A stretch of DNA of 64,000 bases from VFZN01 sp963709325. GTDB lineage: Bacteria; Acidobacteriota; Vicinamibacteria; Vicinamibacterales; UBA2999. The position numbers were made by a program, and so were the translations under genes. The notes beneath the pieces were generated by a model. It was given only the letters and a program-made list of their open reading frames with translations. It ran no database searches and was not told the origin of the DNA. This document shows, piece after piece, positions 1 through 10,190 of this stretch. The DNA lies in NCBI GenBank assembly GCA_963709325.1, contig CAVPVV010000003.1:372001-436000 (forward strand), read 5' to 3'. Within the stretch, counting starts at the first letter, position 1, and each line of letters starts with the position of its first letter.

Positions 1-505
1 CGTCGGCAGTGATCGCGTAGAGCCCGCTCTCGAGCCGTTCGAGCCAGCCGCGTTCCTTCAGGTACCAGATTGGAAATTCGAGATGCTGACTCGGGCAGCC
101 GAGCAGCTTCTCCAAGGTCACCGAGCCGAGCCCGCCGTGCTGCGGATCGCGTCGGCGCGCGATGTAGAGCAGCGACAGGATGGCGTGGAACAGCCGCCGG
201 TCCTCGGAACGATGATCGCTCGCGCCCTGCTGGCCGAACACCTTCCAGGTGATTGCGCGGTTCTCCTCGTACTTGACGTCGTAGGCGGTCCTCGAGGTTG
301 GCGACGACAAGGTATCGTAGGCGCGCTGAACTTCCGCGAAGCGTGCGGCATCTCCCGTGTCCTGATTGTCGGGATGGTACCGCTTGGCGAGCATGCGGTA
401 GACCCGCTCCACGGTTTCGGTCGTGGCGTTGGGACTGAGTTGCAGCACCTCGTAGAAATCGACGAACACGGGTTCCGGCACCTGCACGACTCCTCGTTCA
501 GTCAT
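1..505 (-). CDS. J-domain (DnaJ-type) protein, C-terminus cut by window edge
   Basis: Translation of the minus strand from the ATG at 505 is open for 168 codons to the window edge. Residues 15-80 form a J domain: FYEVLQLSPNAT opens helix I, the HPD tripeptide follows KRY in the loop, and helix III contains FAEVQRAYDTLSS. After it come about 90 residues that look like a winged-helix fold (LEKLLGCP, WYLKERGWLERLESGLYAIT), not the Gly/Phe or zinc-finger regions of DnaJ. It is therefore a J-domain protein with a possible DNA- or protein-binding tail. J domains stimulate Hsp70 ATPase; the partner is unknown. It starts 40 nt after the amidohydrolase stop and may be the third gene of that operon. 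Confidence 0.8.
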   Translation of the reverse strand, partial: MTERGVVQVPEPVFVDFYEVLQLSPNATTETVERVYRMLAKRYHPDNQDTGDAARFAEVQRAYDTLSSPTSRTAYDVKYEENRAITWKVFGQQGASDHRSEDRRLFHAILSLLYIARRRDPQHGGLGSVTLEKLLGCPSQHLEFPIWYLKERGWLERLESGLYAITAD

Positions 506-545
506 ATCGGCCTCGCTGCACCTCAACAATAGCCCATTTGTTCGC

Positions 546-2261
546 TTAACGGCGTGCCTGTTCGTAAACGATCTTGCCGTCAAAAACCGTCGCTGTAACT
601 ACGACATCTGTCGACTTTCCGGGCAGTCTCGTGAAGACGTCCGAGGCGAGCACGACGAGATCGGCAAGCATGCCGGGCGCGAGCGTACCCTTCCGCTGGT
701 CCTCGAACTCGGCGTAGGCCGCCCAAGTGGTGTAGCCGCGGATTACATCGGCCATCGGCATCGCCTGCTCGACGCCTCCAGGCTGGCTGACGCGGGTCGC
801 CGCCAGCCAGATGCCCTGCCCCGCCTCGAGCGGCGCGACCGGCCAGTCGCTGCCGAACGCGACGCGCCCGCCGTCGGCCATGATCCGGCGCCAGGCCCAC
901 GCGCGCAGGTAGCGCTCCGGGCCGACGTTGTCCGGCCACGGGCCGGAAGGCTTCGCCTGGTTCATGTCGCCGAGCGCGACGTGCATCGGCTGCTGCGACG
1001 CGATCACTCCGAGCTTGCCGAATCGCGGGATGTCGGCCTCGGATACCGCTTCGATGTGCTCGATGCGATGGCGCCGGCCGCGCTCGGGGGCCGGATTCAT
1101 TTTCATCGCGTTCTCGAACGCGTCAAGCGACATCCGGATCGCCCGGTCGCCGATGGCGTGGATCTGGACCTGCAGCCCGCGCTTGTCGAGCATGGCCACG
1201 ACCCGGTTCAGTTCCTCCGCCGACAGGTTCGGCTCGCCGGCGCTCTTGCTGTTCTGGTACGGCGCCAGCATCGCCGCCGTGCGGCTCTCGATGACTCCGT
1301 CGGCGAACATCTTGACGATGCCGGTGCGCAGGGTCGGGTCCTGGCCCATCTGCTTCCAGGTCTGTACCATGCGGTCGGCGTCGGCTTCGGTGGTCGAGGC
1401 GCTCGCCTGGAAGGCGAGGTAGCCGCGCACCATCAGGTCGCCGTCACGCTTGGCCGACTCGTAGAGCGCCATTTCCTCGATGCTGCCGCCGGCGTTCTGG
1501 ATGCTCGTCACGCCGAACTGATTCGCGTGCGCGACGGCCGCCTTGATGGCCGCGCGCCGATCGGCGTCGGTCTGCGGCGGCTGGACCTTGTCCACCAGGC
1601 GCGCCGCGGATTCCTTGAGATGTCCGGTCGGTTCGCCGGTCTTCGGGTCCTTGACGACCTCGCCGTTGGGCGGGTTCGGCGTGTCCCTGGTGATGCCGGC
1701 CAGCGCGAGCGCCTTCGAGTTCACCCAGACGCTGTGGCCGTCATAACAGCGCATCAGTGCCGGGCGATCGGGCACGATCTCGTCGAGCTGTGCCCGCGTC
1801 GGCGAGCCGCCGGGGAACGGCGTGTAGAGCCAGCCGCGTCCCCGCAGCCAGCCGTCGCCCGGGTGGGCCGCGGCGAACTGGCTGATCGCGGCCTGGACCT
1901 CGCGAAGGGTGTTCAACCCGGCGAGGTCGACGTCGTTCAGCGCGAATCCGCCGGCGATGAAGTGGACGTGCGCGTCGTTGAAGCCGGGCACGACCGAGCC
2001 GCCTTTGGCGTCGATGACGCGGGTGTTCGGGCCGCGCAGCTTGTCGACCTCCGAGGTCGTGCCGATGCGCAGGATCGTGTTTCCCCGCACCGCGACGGCT
2101 TCCGCCGTGGTGCCCGCGGGATCGGCTGCGAACACCTTGCCGTTGACGATGAGGAGATCCGCCGTCTGTGCCTGATCCCCTGAGGGTCCGCCCGGCTGTG
2201 CCGGCTGACATGCCGCGAGCGCGAGCGCTAGCGGCAGCCCTACCCACCGATTCGAAGTCAT
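546..2261 (-). CDS. amidohydrolase family 3 (YtcJ-type) lipoprotein
   Basis: 571 aa. The N-terminus is a signal peptide ending in a lipobox (ALAAC, Cys 18), so the protein is probably a lipoprotein. Amidohydrolase hallmarks are in order: N-terminal beta domain (DLLIVNGKVFAAD), metal site GFNDAHVHF, IHAIGDRA, HRIEHIEAV and the late Asp in FGSDWPVAP, followed by the C-terminal beta domain ending DLVVLASDV. The family hydrolyses amides, N-formyl or exocyclic amines; the substrate cannot be read from sequence. Its ATG overlaps the stop of the upstream CocE/NonD hydrolase by four bases, so the two are probably translationally coupled. The reading frame is intact. Confidence 0.9.
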   Translation of the reverse strand: MTSNRWVGLPLALALAACQPAQPGGPSGDQAQTADLLIVNGKVFAADPAGTTAEAVAVRGNTILRIGTTSEVDKLRGPNTRVIDAKGGSVVPGFNDAHVHFIAGGFALNDVDLAGLNTLREVQAAISQFAAAHPGDGWLRGRGWLYTPFPGGSPTRAQLDEIVPDRPALMRCYDGHSVWVNSKALALAGITRDTPNPPNGEVVKDPKTGEPTGHLKESAARLVDKVQPPQTDADRRAAIKAAVAHANQFGVTSIQNAGGSIEEMALYESAKRDGDLMVRGYLAFQASASTTEADADRMVQTWKQMGQDPTLRTGIVKMFADGVIESRTAAMLAPYQNSKSAGEPNLSAEELNRVVAMLDKRGLQVQIHAIGDRAIRMSLDAFENAMKMNPAPERGRRHRIEHIEAVSEADIPRFGKLGVIASQQPMHVALGDMNQAKPSGPWPDNVGPERYLRAWAWRRIMADGGRVAFGSDWPVAPLEAGQGIWLAATRVSQPGGVEQAMPMADVIRGYTTWAAYAEFEDQRKGTLAPGMLADLVVLASDVFTRLPGKSTDVVVTATVFDGKIVYEQARR

Positions 2262-4066
2262 TCCAGAGTGTCCTTTGTCGTGGTCGTGGCCTTCGTGATC
2301 TTGGTGTCCTTCGGGTTGCTCGTGGACACGATTGGCAGCGTGACCGTGGAGCGATGCGCGGCGTCGTGGTGAACGCGGATCGTCGCCTTCTGCCGCCGGT
2401 CGGAGGTCGTCTCCATCTCGCCGGTGTGCAGGTTCCGCGAGAAGTTCGGGAAGAACGACGCTGAGACCTGCAGTCGAATGCGGTGCCCCGCCTTGAACAG
2501 GTTGCTGGTGATCAGTTTGTCGAGGCGCAGTGCGTAGATCTCGCCGGGCGTGAGGAGTTGGCGGCCCTTCTCCGGCTCCCGGTAACTCGCACGGAGGACG
2601 TCGAGACCCGGGCTCATCAGGTTGAACGCGGTGCCATCCGGCGCCACGTCAAGGAGTCGTGCCCAGATGTCGGTGTCGCGGCAGTCGCACGAGACGTGGA
2701 GCTCCGCGGTAATCGGTCCCGTCACCTCGGTGTCGGTCGTCAGCGGCGCCGAATCGAACGTCAGCACGTCGGGCCGCTCGACCAGCGCGCGGTAGTCGTG
2801 CGCCCCTGCCCCGTCGTAGCCATTGCGTACCGGGTTGTCAGGATCTGACACGAACGAGGAAGAGGGGGCGAGAGGGACTGTCCCCCTTTCAAGGGTGCCG
2901 GGGCGGGCGGGGGCGGCGGCGGTCAGGACGAACGTCGTGTGCTCGGCAGGTGGCGGCCAGGTCTCGGCCGTTCTCCACGCGTTCGCTCCCATGACGAAGT
3001 AGCGGACTGGCGGCGGCTCCGGGGCAGCGGCCTTCCCGGCGACGTAACGATCTATCCAGTCGAGCACGACCGCGTCGTAATCGATCGCGGCATCGGGCCC
3101 GAACCCACGCTCGCCGGACTTCGTGCGGCCGGTCGCGTCCACGCCGTGCACCCACGGCCCAATCAACAGCGCCGTTCGCGACGGCTGGCCGCCGCGCGCC
3201 TGAACCAGTCCGCCGAAGTTCGTTGTCGCCCCTTCAGGACCGTAGTTGTCGTCGTGCCAGCCGGAGAGGTTGAGCACGGCGGCGTTGGTCTTCGCGTACC
3301 TGCCGCGGAGCTCGGCGAAGTTCCAGAACGGATCCTCGGGCGGATGCTGCAGCCAGTCGAGATAGTAGGGCGCGACGTCCTTCATCTCGGACAGCGCATC
3401 GAGCGGCAGGGTGTCCTGCATGCGGCTTTCGAGCTCGGCCCAACTCTTGCGAGCCTCCTCGTGAGTGCGCGGACCAGCGAGGTTCTTCCTGACGCGCGAA
3501 TCTGGCGCGATGTTCGCCCAGATCCAGTACGTCCACGACAGATCCCACACACCCCAGCTGTAGAAGAAGTTCTGCGGCGTCGAGAACGTCATCGCCGGCA
3601 CCATGGCTTTCAGGTGCGGCGGTGATTCGACCGCGGCCAGCCACTGAACCGCGCCGGGGTACGAGAGTCCGAAGGTGCCGACGTTGCCGTCGGACCACGG
3701 CTGCATGGCGGCCCACTCGATGGTGTCGTACCCGTCTTTGCCATCATGCTCGTAGGGACGGAATTCCCCGTCCGAGCGATAGCGCCCGCGCACGTCCTGC
3801 ACCACGACCGCGTAGCCGCGCTCGACCGCCCGGCGGAACGTCGTGTACTCCTCGATCGCGGCGTGGGCCCCGTACGGCGTGCGATAGACGAGCGTCGGAA
3901 AGCGACCGGCGCCGGCGGGCTTCAGAACCTCCGCGCGAAGTACGACGCCATCACGCATCGTGGCCGGAACATCGACATCGCGCGTCGAGTGCTGCGGCCC
4001 GTCGAACGGGCGGCACGCGATGGTCAGCGCGAACAGGATCGGGAGCAGGGGGCGGGGACGACCCAT
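2258..4066 (-). CDS. CocE/NonD family hydrolase (X-Pro dipeptidyl-peptidase S15 type)
   Basis: 602 aa from the ATG at 4066. The frame stays open upstream, but only this start gives a signal peptide (GRPRPLLPILFALTIAC), possibly with a non-ideal lipobox. The alpha/beta hydrolase domain has YRTPYG, VVVQDVRGRYRSDGEF and the nucleophile elbow GLSYPG. The catalytic His is probably in GPWVHGVD. The C-terminal jelly-roll domain typical of S15/CocE enzymes follows (ADLHVSCDC-like strand, ending near RSTVTLPIV). Members cleave X-Pro dipeptides, esters or acyl groups. It is first in a minus-strand operon with the amidohydrolase lipoprotein, which suggests sequential envelope hydrolysis of one amide or ester substrate; that is inference. 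Confidence 0.87.
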   Translation of the reverse strand: MGRPRPLLPILFALTIACRPFDGPQHSTRDVDVPATMRDGVVLRAEVLKPAGAGRFPTLVYRTPYGAHAAIEEYTTFRRAVERGYAVVVQDVRGRYRSDGEFRPYEHDGKDGYDTIEWAAMQPWSDGNVGTFGLSYPGAVQWLAAVESPPHLKAMVPAMTFSTPQNFFYSWGVWDLSWTYWIWANIAPDSRVRKNLAGPRTHEEARKSWAELESRMQDTLPLDALSEMKDVAPYYLDWLQHPPEDPFWNFAELRGRYAKTNAAVLNLSGWHDDNYGPEGATTNFGGLVQARGGQPSRTALLIGPWVHGVDATGRTKSGERGFGPDAAIDYDAVVLDWIDRYVAGKAAAPEPPPVRYFVMGANAWRTAETWPPPAEHTTFVLTAAAPARPGTLERGTVPLAPSSSFVSDPDNPVRNGYDGAGAHDYRALVERPDVLTFDSAPLTTDTEVTGPITAELHVSCDCRDTDIWARLLDVAPDGTAFNLMSPGLDVLRASYREPEKGRQLLTPGEIYALRLDKLITSNLFKAGHRIRLQVSASFFPNFSRNLHTGEMETTSDRRQKATIRVHHDAAHRSTVTLPIVSTSNPKDTKITKATTTTKDTLE

Positions 4067-4118
4067 GCGGGTGTGCGGGAGTATACTGCGCGGATACCTC
4101 ATGGGGGAGCGGACCAGC

Positions 4119-4808
4119 ATGCGCGTGGGCACGTATCGGCGCCTGCTTCCCAACGGCCTGGTGATCGCTTCAGCCCGGCCGGAGCACGCCGAACAGCTCG
4201 AGCATTTGCAGACGGTCGTCTTTCCGACGCTGGCCGACGAAGAGCGCTTCAAGGCGCGACATTATCGCAAGCACATCGAGCTGTTCCCCGAAGGGCAGTT
4301 CGTCGGGCTCGACGGCGACCGCGTCGTCGCGGCGACGGCGACCATCCGGCTGCACTTCGACTTCAATCACGTCAACCACACCTTCGGCGAGATCATCCAG
4401 GGCGGCTGGCTCACTTCGCACGAGCCGGACGGCGACTGGCTGTACGGCGCCGACATCGGCGTGCATCCCGACTATCGCGGCCGCGGTCTCGCCCAGGCGC
4501 TCTACGCCGCGCGCCAGGAGCTGGTCTGGGCGCTCGGGCTCAAGGGCCAGGTGACCGCCGGCATGTTGAGCGGCTACGGCGCCGTGAAGCACCAGATGAC
4601 CGCCGAGGAGTATTACGACGACCTCGTCGCCGGCCGGATCAACGATCCGACGCTGTCGATGCAGCAGAAGGTCGGGTTCGAGTTTCGCGGGCTGCTCAAG
4701 GATTACCTGCAGGATCCCGTGTGCGACAACTACAGCGTGCTGATCGTGCTCGACGCGGCGAAGGACGTCCCGGGCGCGGTGCGCCCGGCCACCGCCGCGT
4801 CACAGTGA
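4119..4808 (+). CDS. GNAT family N-acetyltransferase
   Basis: 229 aa. I chose the ATG at 4119 because a GGGGGAG ribosome site lies nine bases upstream; longer in-frame starts would run into the divergent hydrolase gene. The acetyl-CoA motif A is clear: the strand WLYGADIGVHPDY is followed by the pyrophosphate loop RGRGLAQALY. N-terminal residues ARPEHAEQLEHLQTVVFPTL match the start of a GNAT fold. The C-terminal part (KVGFEFRGLLKDYL) also suits this fold. The substrate is unknown. It lies 12 bp before the class III aminotransferase, suggesting one transcript. A GTATACT box at 4081-4087 could serve as its -10. Confidence 0.85.
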   Translation: MRVGTYRRLLPNGLVIASARPEHAEQLEHLQTVVFPTLADEERFKARHYRKHIELFPEGQFVGLDGDRVVAATATIRLHFDFNHVNHTFGEIIQGGWLTSHEPDGDWLYGADIGVHPDYRGRGLAQALYAARQELVWALGLKGQVTAGMLSGYGAVKHQMTAEEYYDDLVAGRINDPTLSMQQKVGFEFRGLLKDYLQDPVCDNYSVLIVLDAAKDVPGAVRPATAASQ

Positions 4809-4820
4809 AGGAGTTGAGCG

Positions 4821-6187
4821 ATGGCGTCGATTGATTTGAAGACGGAAGTTCCCGGCCCGAAGAGCAGGGCCTTGCTCGCCCGCCGCGTCTCCGCCGTACC
4901 CACCGGCCTCGGCAAGGCCACCGAGGTGGTCGTCGAGCGGGCCGAGGGCGCGCTCGTCCACGACGTGGATGGCAACACGTTCATCGATTTCGTCGGCGGC
5001 ATCGGCGCGCTCGCCGTCGGTCACTGCCCGTCACCGGTGGTCGAGGCCGTGCAGCAGCAGGCGGCGTCGCTCATCCACATGGGCTCGCTGGTCGGCACCT
5101 ACGAGTCGTACGTGCGCTTGTGCGAGCTGCTGAACGAGCTCACGCCCGGCACGTTCGCCAAGAAGACGCTGCTCGCCAACACCGGCGCGGAGGCCGTCGA
5201 GAACGCGGTGAAGGCGGCGCGCGCCTATACGAAACGTCCGGGCGTCATCTGCTTCGAGGGCGGGTATCACGGCCGGACGCTGCTCACGCTCACGCTGACG
5301 AGCAAGTACAGCCTGTTCAAGAAGGGCATGGGGCCGTTCGCCTCGGACATCTACCGGCTGCCGATGCCGAATCCGTATCGCGCGCCCGGCGAGCACGAGC
5401 GCGGAACAGGCCGTGGACTTCGGCCTGCATCAGCTCGATCAGGCATTCACGGCGCAGGTCGACCCGACGGAGGTTGCGGCGATCGTCATCGAGCCGGTGC
5501 AGGGCGAGGGCGGCTTCGTGCCGGTCCCGCCGCGATTCCTCCAGCGGATCCGCGACCTGTGCACCGAGCACGGCATCGTGATGATTGCCGACGAAGTGCA
5601 GTGCGGCTTCGCACGGACCGGCAAGCTGTTCGCGCTCGAGCACTACGGCATCGCTGCCGACATCATCGTCACCGCGCAAGTCGCTCGGCGCCGGCATGCC
5701 GATCAGCGCCACGACCGGACGCGCCGAGATCATGGACGCGACCCACGTCGGCGGCATGGGCGGCACCTACGGCGGCAATCCGGTCACCTGCGTCGCGGCC
5801 ATCGCCGCAATCGAGATGATGCGGCAGCCTTCGTTTCTCGCCCGCGCCGAGCGCGTCGGCGCAGATCCTGCGCGAGACGCTGGAAGCGCTGGCAGCGGAA
5901 GCACCCGCTCATCGGCGACGTCCGCGGGCTGGGCTCGATGATGCTGATCGAGCTCGTGAAGAACCGCGAGACGAAGGAGCCGGCGCCCGACGAGACGCTG
6001 GCGATTATCAAGGAGCGCGTTCCAGCGCGGCGTGATCGCGATGCGCGCCGGGCTCTTCACCAACGGCATCCGCTTCCTGCCGCCGCTGACGATCACCGAC
6101 GATCAGCTGCGCGAGGGCCTCGCCGTGGTCGAAGCCGCGCTTGCCGAGGTCGAGGCGAAGATGGGGCTCGCCCTCCAACACGCGTGA
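4821..6187 (+). CDS. class III PLP aminotransferase (4-aminobutyrate type), frame-broken
   Basis: About 450 codons across several frames. In order: N-terminal DVDGNTFIDFVGGIGALAVGH; cofactor loop NTGAEAVENAVKAARAYTKR; CFEGGYHGRT; the Asp of IADEVQCGFARTGK; PLP lysine in TAKSLGAGMPISA; C-terminal GDVRGLGSMMLIEL. This is the profile of 4-aminobutyrate and related omega-amino-acid aminotransferases. Frame changes near 5397, 5680, 5857, 5895 and 6017 are each repaired by removing one base (for example the C in GCGCAAG at about 5680). Since all motifs survive on both sides, I treat it as a working gene with sequence errors. Downstream genes follow within a few bases, so it belongs to the 4119-10160 cluster with an aldehyde dehydrogenase that could oxidise the semialdehyde product. 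Confidence 0.85.
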
Positions 6188-6190
6188 CGG

Positions 6191-7767
6191 ATGGCGGCTG
6201 CCGACACCATCCTTCATAACGGCCGTCTCTGGACCGGCCTCGGCGGCCGGTCCGACGCGACGGCGCTGGCGATCGCCGGGGACCGAATCGCCGCGGTCGG
6301 GAGCGACGCGGAGGTTCTGAATCTCCGCGGGCCGGGCACGCACGTCGCCGATCTCGCCGGACGGAGCCTGCTCCCCGGCTTCGTCGACGCGCACGCGCAC
6401 ATCTGGAAGATCGGTCACCTGCTGACGACGCTGCTGGATGTGCGAGGCGCGGAGAGCCTTACTGATCTCGGGACGCGCGTTCGCGCGCAGGCGGCGCGCC
6501 TTTCCGCGGGCGCCTGGCTCTACGGCCGCGGCTACAACGAGGCGGGCTTCCCCGAGCGGCGCGGCCCAACTCGACACGACCTCGACGCCGTCGCCGACGA
6601 TCGCCCGGTCGTGCTGATGCGCACCTGCGCCCACATCATCGCCTGCAACAGCCGTGCGCTGGCGATCGCGGGCGTCACGCGCGACACTCCGGCCCCGCCA
6701 GGCGGCGAGATCGAGCACGACACGGCGGGCGAGCCGACCGGTGTGCTGTCGGAGCGCGCGATGGCGCTCGTGCTGCAGCGGATGCCGCCGCCCACGCAGG
6801 ACGAGTACGCGTCGATGATCGACGCCGCGCTCAGGCACCAGCTGTCGCGCGGGATTACCAGCACCAATGACGCCGGCGTGGCGCCCGAGCTCCTCGAGAC
6901 CTACCGGCAGCTCGACGCCGCTCGACAACTCCCCTGCCGCGTCAACGTGATGGCGCTGCGTATCGTGGATGGTGTCGGCGCGATCCCGCTGCCGCCGAAA
7001 CACTCCAGCGATCGACTGCGAGTCGACACCGTGAAGTTCTTCGCCGATGGCGGCTTGAGCGGCGCGACGGCGGCGTTGAGCGTTCCATACCGTCATGCCG
7101 ACACGCGCGGCGTGCTGCGCATGGACCCGGGCGAGTTCCTGGAGCTGGCGCGAGACGCGCACGAGGCCGGGTGGCGGATCGCGACGCACGCGATCGGCGA
7201 TGTCGCGATCGAACAGGTGCTGGACGTCTACGAGACGCTCGGCGACGGGCCGATGCGTCACCGCATCGAGCACTTCGGCCTGCCGACTGACGCGCAGCTC
7301 GCCCGCGCCGCGCGACGCGGCATCATCGCCGCTCCGCAGACCATCTTCGTGCAGGCGCTCGGCAGGAACTTCCGCCAGTATCTGCCGGACACGCTGCTGC
7401 CCCGCGCCTACCCGGTGCGAGCGATGATCGACGCCGGGGTGACGGTGGCCCTCTCGTCGGACGCGCCGGTCGTGGAGAACGACTCGCCGCTCGCCGGGAT
7501 GGAAGCGGCGCTGCTCCGCCGCGACGCCGAGGGCCACCTGATCGCCGCCCGACCAGGCCATCACCCTCGACGAGGCGCTCGACGGCTACACCCGCGGCGG
7601 CGCCGTGGCGTCGGGAGACGATCGCCTGCGCGGCCGTCTCGAAACCGGAATGCAGGCGGATCTCGTCGTCCTCTCCGGCGACATTCGAGCCACCCCACCG
7701 GAGGGCGCTCACCTCGCTCGCGGTCGCGCAGACCTGGGTCGGCGGTCAGCTGGCGTACTCCGCGTGA
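6191..7767 (+). CDS. amidohydrolase family 3 (YtcJ-type), cytoplasmic, frame-broken
   Basis: About 525 aa, starting at ATG 6191 three bases after the aminotransferase stop. It has no signal peptide, unlike the family member at 546-2261. Visible: beta strand DTILHNGRLWTG, metal motif GFVDAHAHIW, ATHAIGDVA, HRIEHFGLP and SSDAPVVEN, ending LRGRLETGMQADLVVLSGD. Two single-base insertions (about 7550 and 7700) break the frame; removing them gives ...TWVGGQLAYSA and a TGA at 7765-7767. This stop overlaps the ATG of the next gene (TGATG). The substrate is unknown, but the context suggests release of an amino compound for the neighbouring aminotransferase. Confidence 0.83.
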
Positions 7768-8532
7768 TGGCTGACGTCGGTGCCGTACGATCACTCCTGC
7801 GCGAGGACCGGCCGTGGTCGATCTACGCGCTGGGCGATCTCGATCCGCGGCGCGCCCAATACTGCGACTGGTACGTGCGCGGGCGATCGGTAGCGCTGCT
7901 CTATCGCGAGTTCGGCACTCCGATTCTCTTTGCTGCCGGCGAGCCGGACGTGATCGCCGACCTTCCCGACCTGGACGCGTGCCTGCTGCAGGTTCCAGAA
8001 CGGTTCCTGGGAGCCATCCAGCAGCGGCTCGAACTGGAGTGGACGTGCCCGGTCTTGCGAATGACGCTCGACCTGGCTCGGTTCGCCAGTTGTCCTCGGA
8101 GCAACGTCCACGCCACTCGGAGCAACCGACGAACATGAGCTTCGCGAGTTGTACGAAGACGGGCGCGAGAGCGGAGAGGAGCCGGATTTCTTCATCGCCA
8201 CCCAGCTCGGGGATGACACGTTCTGTGGCGTGCGCGACGAGGGCCGGCTGGTCGCCGCCGGCGGCACGCACCTCTACTCCGCCAGCGAGAGCGTCGCCGC
8301 CATCGGCAACGTCTACACCCGGCGCTCGCATCGCGGGCGCGGCCACGGCGAAGTCGTCGTCTCTGCCGTCGTCCAGCGGCTGATCGAGCGTGGCACGGAG
8401 ACGATCGGCCTCAACGTCCGCGCGGCGAACGCCGGGGCAATCCGCCTCTACGAGCGGCTCGGCTTTCGTGTCCACACCGGCTTCTTCGAGGGCCGGGCGG
8501 TCAGACGGACGAGAGGCAGGTTTAGGCTTTAG
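7767..8532 (+). CDS. GNAT family N-acetyltransferase, one frame break
   Basis: About 254 aa from the ATG at 7767, coupled to the preceding stop. The N-terminal half (SIYALGDLDPRRAQYCDWYV) lacks recognisable GNAT motifs. The C-terminal half is a GNAT domain: AAIGNVYTRRSHRGRGHGEVVVSAVV holds motif A, and NAGAIRLYERLGFRVHTGFFEG motif B. A frame change near 8093-8100 separates the halves; one extra base restores LARFAS..VLGATSTPLGATDEHELRELYEDG. The substrate is unknown. The stop codon lies inside a heptamer repeat (8520-8541). Confidence 0.78.
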
Positions 8533-8541
8533 GCTTCAGGC
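8520..8541 (+). repeat. heptamer repeat, TTAGGCT family
   Basis: Three tandem heptads TTAGGCT / TTAGGCT / TCAGGCC. The same unit recurs at 56392-56440, with its complement at 56582-56612. The tract supplies the stop codon of the GNAT gene that ends at 8532. Confidence 0.7.
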
Positions 8542-8650
8542 CAGCACGCGTGTCGCGCTGCATTGGCGAAGGAGCAGGCAATGCCGCTAGATCCAGGCTC
8601 GATTCGACTTCACCTTGCATAGAATCTGTTCTCAATCCATTCTGCTTTCT

Positions 8651-8678
8651 GGTTCCTGGTTCCTGGTTCCTAGTTCCT
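8651..8678 (+). repeat. heptamer repeat, GGTTCCT family
   Basis: Four tandem heptads: GGTTCCT three times, then AGTTCCT, in the 183-bp gap before the aldehyde dehydrogenase. The reverse-complement unit AGGAACC/AGGAACT occurs after the TonB receptor stop at 26995-27020. The rest of the gap (8542-8650, 8679-8715) shows no gene; T/C-rich CTCCT words precede the ATG at 8716. Confidence 0.75.
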
Positions 8679-8715
8679 GGACTCCTGACTGCTTTCTCCT
8701 GTCTCCTCTCCTGCC

Positions 8716-10160
8716 ATGACCTTCACCTACCAGCAGTACATCGGCGGCGCGTGGACTGGCGCGACGAACGGCGCCACCTGGGACGTGATCAACCCTGCCA
8801 CCGAGGAGGTGGTGCGGACAGTCCCGTTCGGCACTCGCGCGGACTGTCGTGCGGCCATCGACGCGGCGGCTGCGGCGTTTCCCGGGTGGTCACGCCGGAC
8901 GCCCTACGAGCGTGGCGCGATTCTCCAGAAGGCCGCGGCCCGGATGCGCGAACTCTCGGACGAGGTGGCCCGGACCACCGTGCTCGAGTCGGGCAAGCCG
9001 TTCGCGCAGGCGCGTGGCGAGTGGATGGTCGCCGCCGACTTGTTCGACTGGTTTGCCGAGGAAGGCAAGCGCGCCTACGGCCGCACCATTCCGTCCCGCG
9101 TCGCGAGCAAGCGCATGACGGTGCTGCGCCAGCCGATGGGCGTGATCGGCGTCATCACCGCGTGGAACTTCCCCGCCTACAACCCGTCCCGCGCGTGGGC
9201 GGCCGCGCTCGCCGCGGGATGCACCGTGGTGGGCCGCCCGTCAGAGTTCACACCGCTGACGGCGATGGCGATGACCCAGATCCTCGTCGAGGCGGGACTC
9301 CCGGCAGGCGTGCTGAACACGATCAACGGCGAGCCGGAAGGCATGGGCCAGGAGATGCTGGACCACCCGGCGATCCGCAAGATCAGCTTCACCGGGAGCG
9401 TCCGCGTCGGGAAGCTCCTGATGGACGGCGCGTCGCGAACGGTGACCCGACTCTCGCTCGAGCTGGGAGGCAACGCGCCGGTCATCGTGATGCCAGACGT
9501 CGATCTCGAGCAGGTCACCGCCGGGGCAGTCACGCGCGAAGTTTCGCAACAACGGGCAGGTGTGCGTCTCGCCGCAGCGCTTCCTCGTCCACCGGCGCGC
9601 TGCTGACGCCTTTGCCGACGCCGCGGCCGCGCGCGCCCAGCAGCTCAAAGTTGGGAGCGGCCTCGACAATGACGTGCAGGTAGGCCCGCTGATCAACGGG
9701 CGGCAGCGCGATCGAGTGGAAGCGCTCGTCCAGGACGCTGCGGGCCGTGGTGTGGCGGTGCGGGCCGGCGGGCAACGGCCGTCGACCTTGCGCTCGAGGC
9801 TATTTTTTCGAACCGACGGTACTCGCGGGAGTGCGGCCCGAGATGCCGGTCTTCGAGGAGGAGATCTTCGGGCCGGTCATGCCGGTGATTGCGTTCGACG
9901 AAGTCGAAGAAGCGCTGGCGCTCGCCAATCGCACGCCGTACGGGCTGGCCGCCTACGTCTGGACCAACGACTTGCGCGCCGCCGTGAAGCTCTCGGAAGG
10001 ACTCGAGTTCGGGATGGTCGGAATCAACGAGTGGGCACCGCAGGCCACCGAAGCACCGTTTGGCGGCTGGAAGCAGAGCGGCCTCGGCCACGAAAGCGGC
10101 GCCGAAGGCCTCAACGAATACCTGGAGACCAAGCTCGTTTCCGTAGGGGGACTGGTGTAG
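8716..10160 (+). CDS. NAD(P)-dependent aldehyde dehydrogenase (succinate-semialdehyde type), frame-broken
   Basis: About 480 aa. N-terminus YIGGAWTGATNGATWDVINPATEEVV; ARGEWMVAADLFDWFAEEGKRAYGRTIP, typical of succinate-semialdehyde dehydrogenases; TAWNFPAYNPSRAWAAALAAG; catalytic Glu in SLELGGNAP; catalytic Cys in NNGQVCVSPQRF; C-terminal APFGGWKQSGLGHE. The usual cofactor-binding Lys in VVKP is Arg here (VVGRPSE). Frame breaks at about 9532 (extra base in ACGCGCG) and 9780-9800 are single-base changes with conserved sequence on both sides. Together with the aminotransferase at 4821 it would complete a transamination-plus-oxidation route such as that for 4-aminobutyrate; the exact substrate is inference. 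Confidence 0.85.
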
Positions 10161-10190
10161 GGTTAGTACGTCGGCGCCAGGCTGCTGGCT

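Noticed and set aside
981..2183. Long plus-strand open frame of 400 codons opposite the amidohydrolase
   Set aside because: Arg/Gly/Val-rich shadow of a high-GC gene; the minus-strand protein has a complete set of family motifs and a signal peptide.
6008..7564. 518-codon minus-strand open frame
   Set aside because: Lies antisense to the conserved amidohydrolase and has no recognisable motif; typical GC-rich antisense frame.
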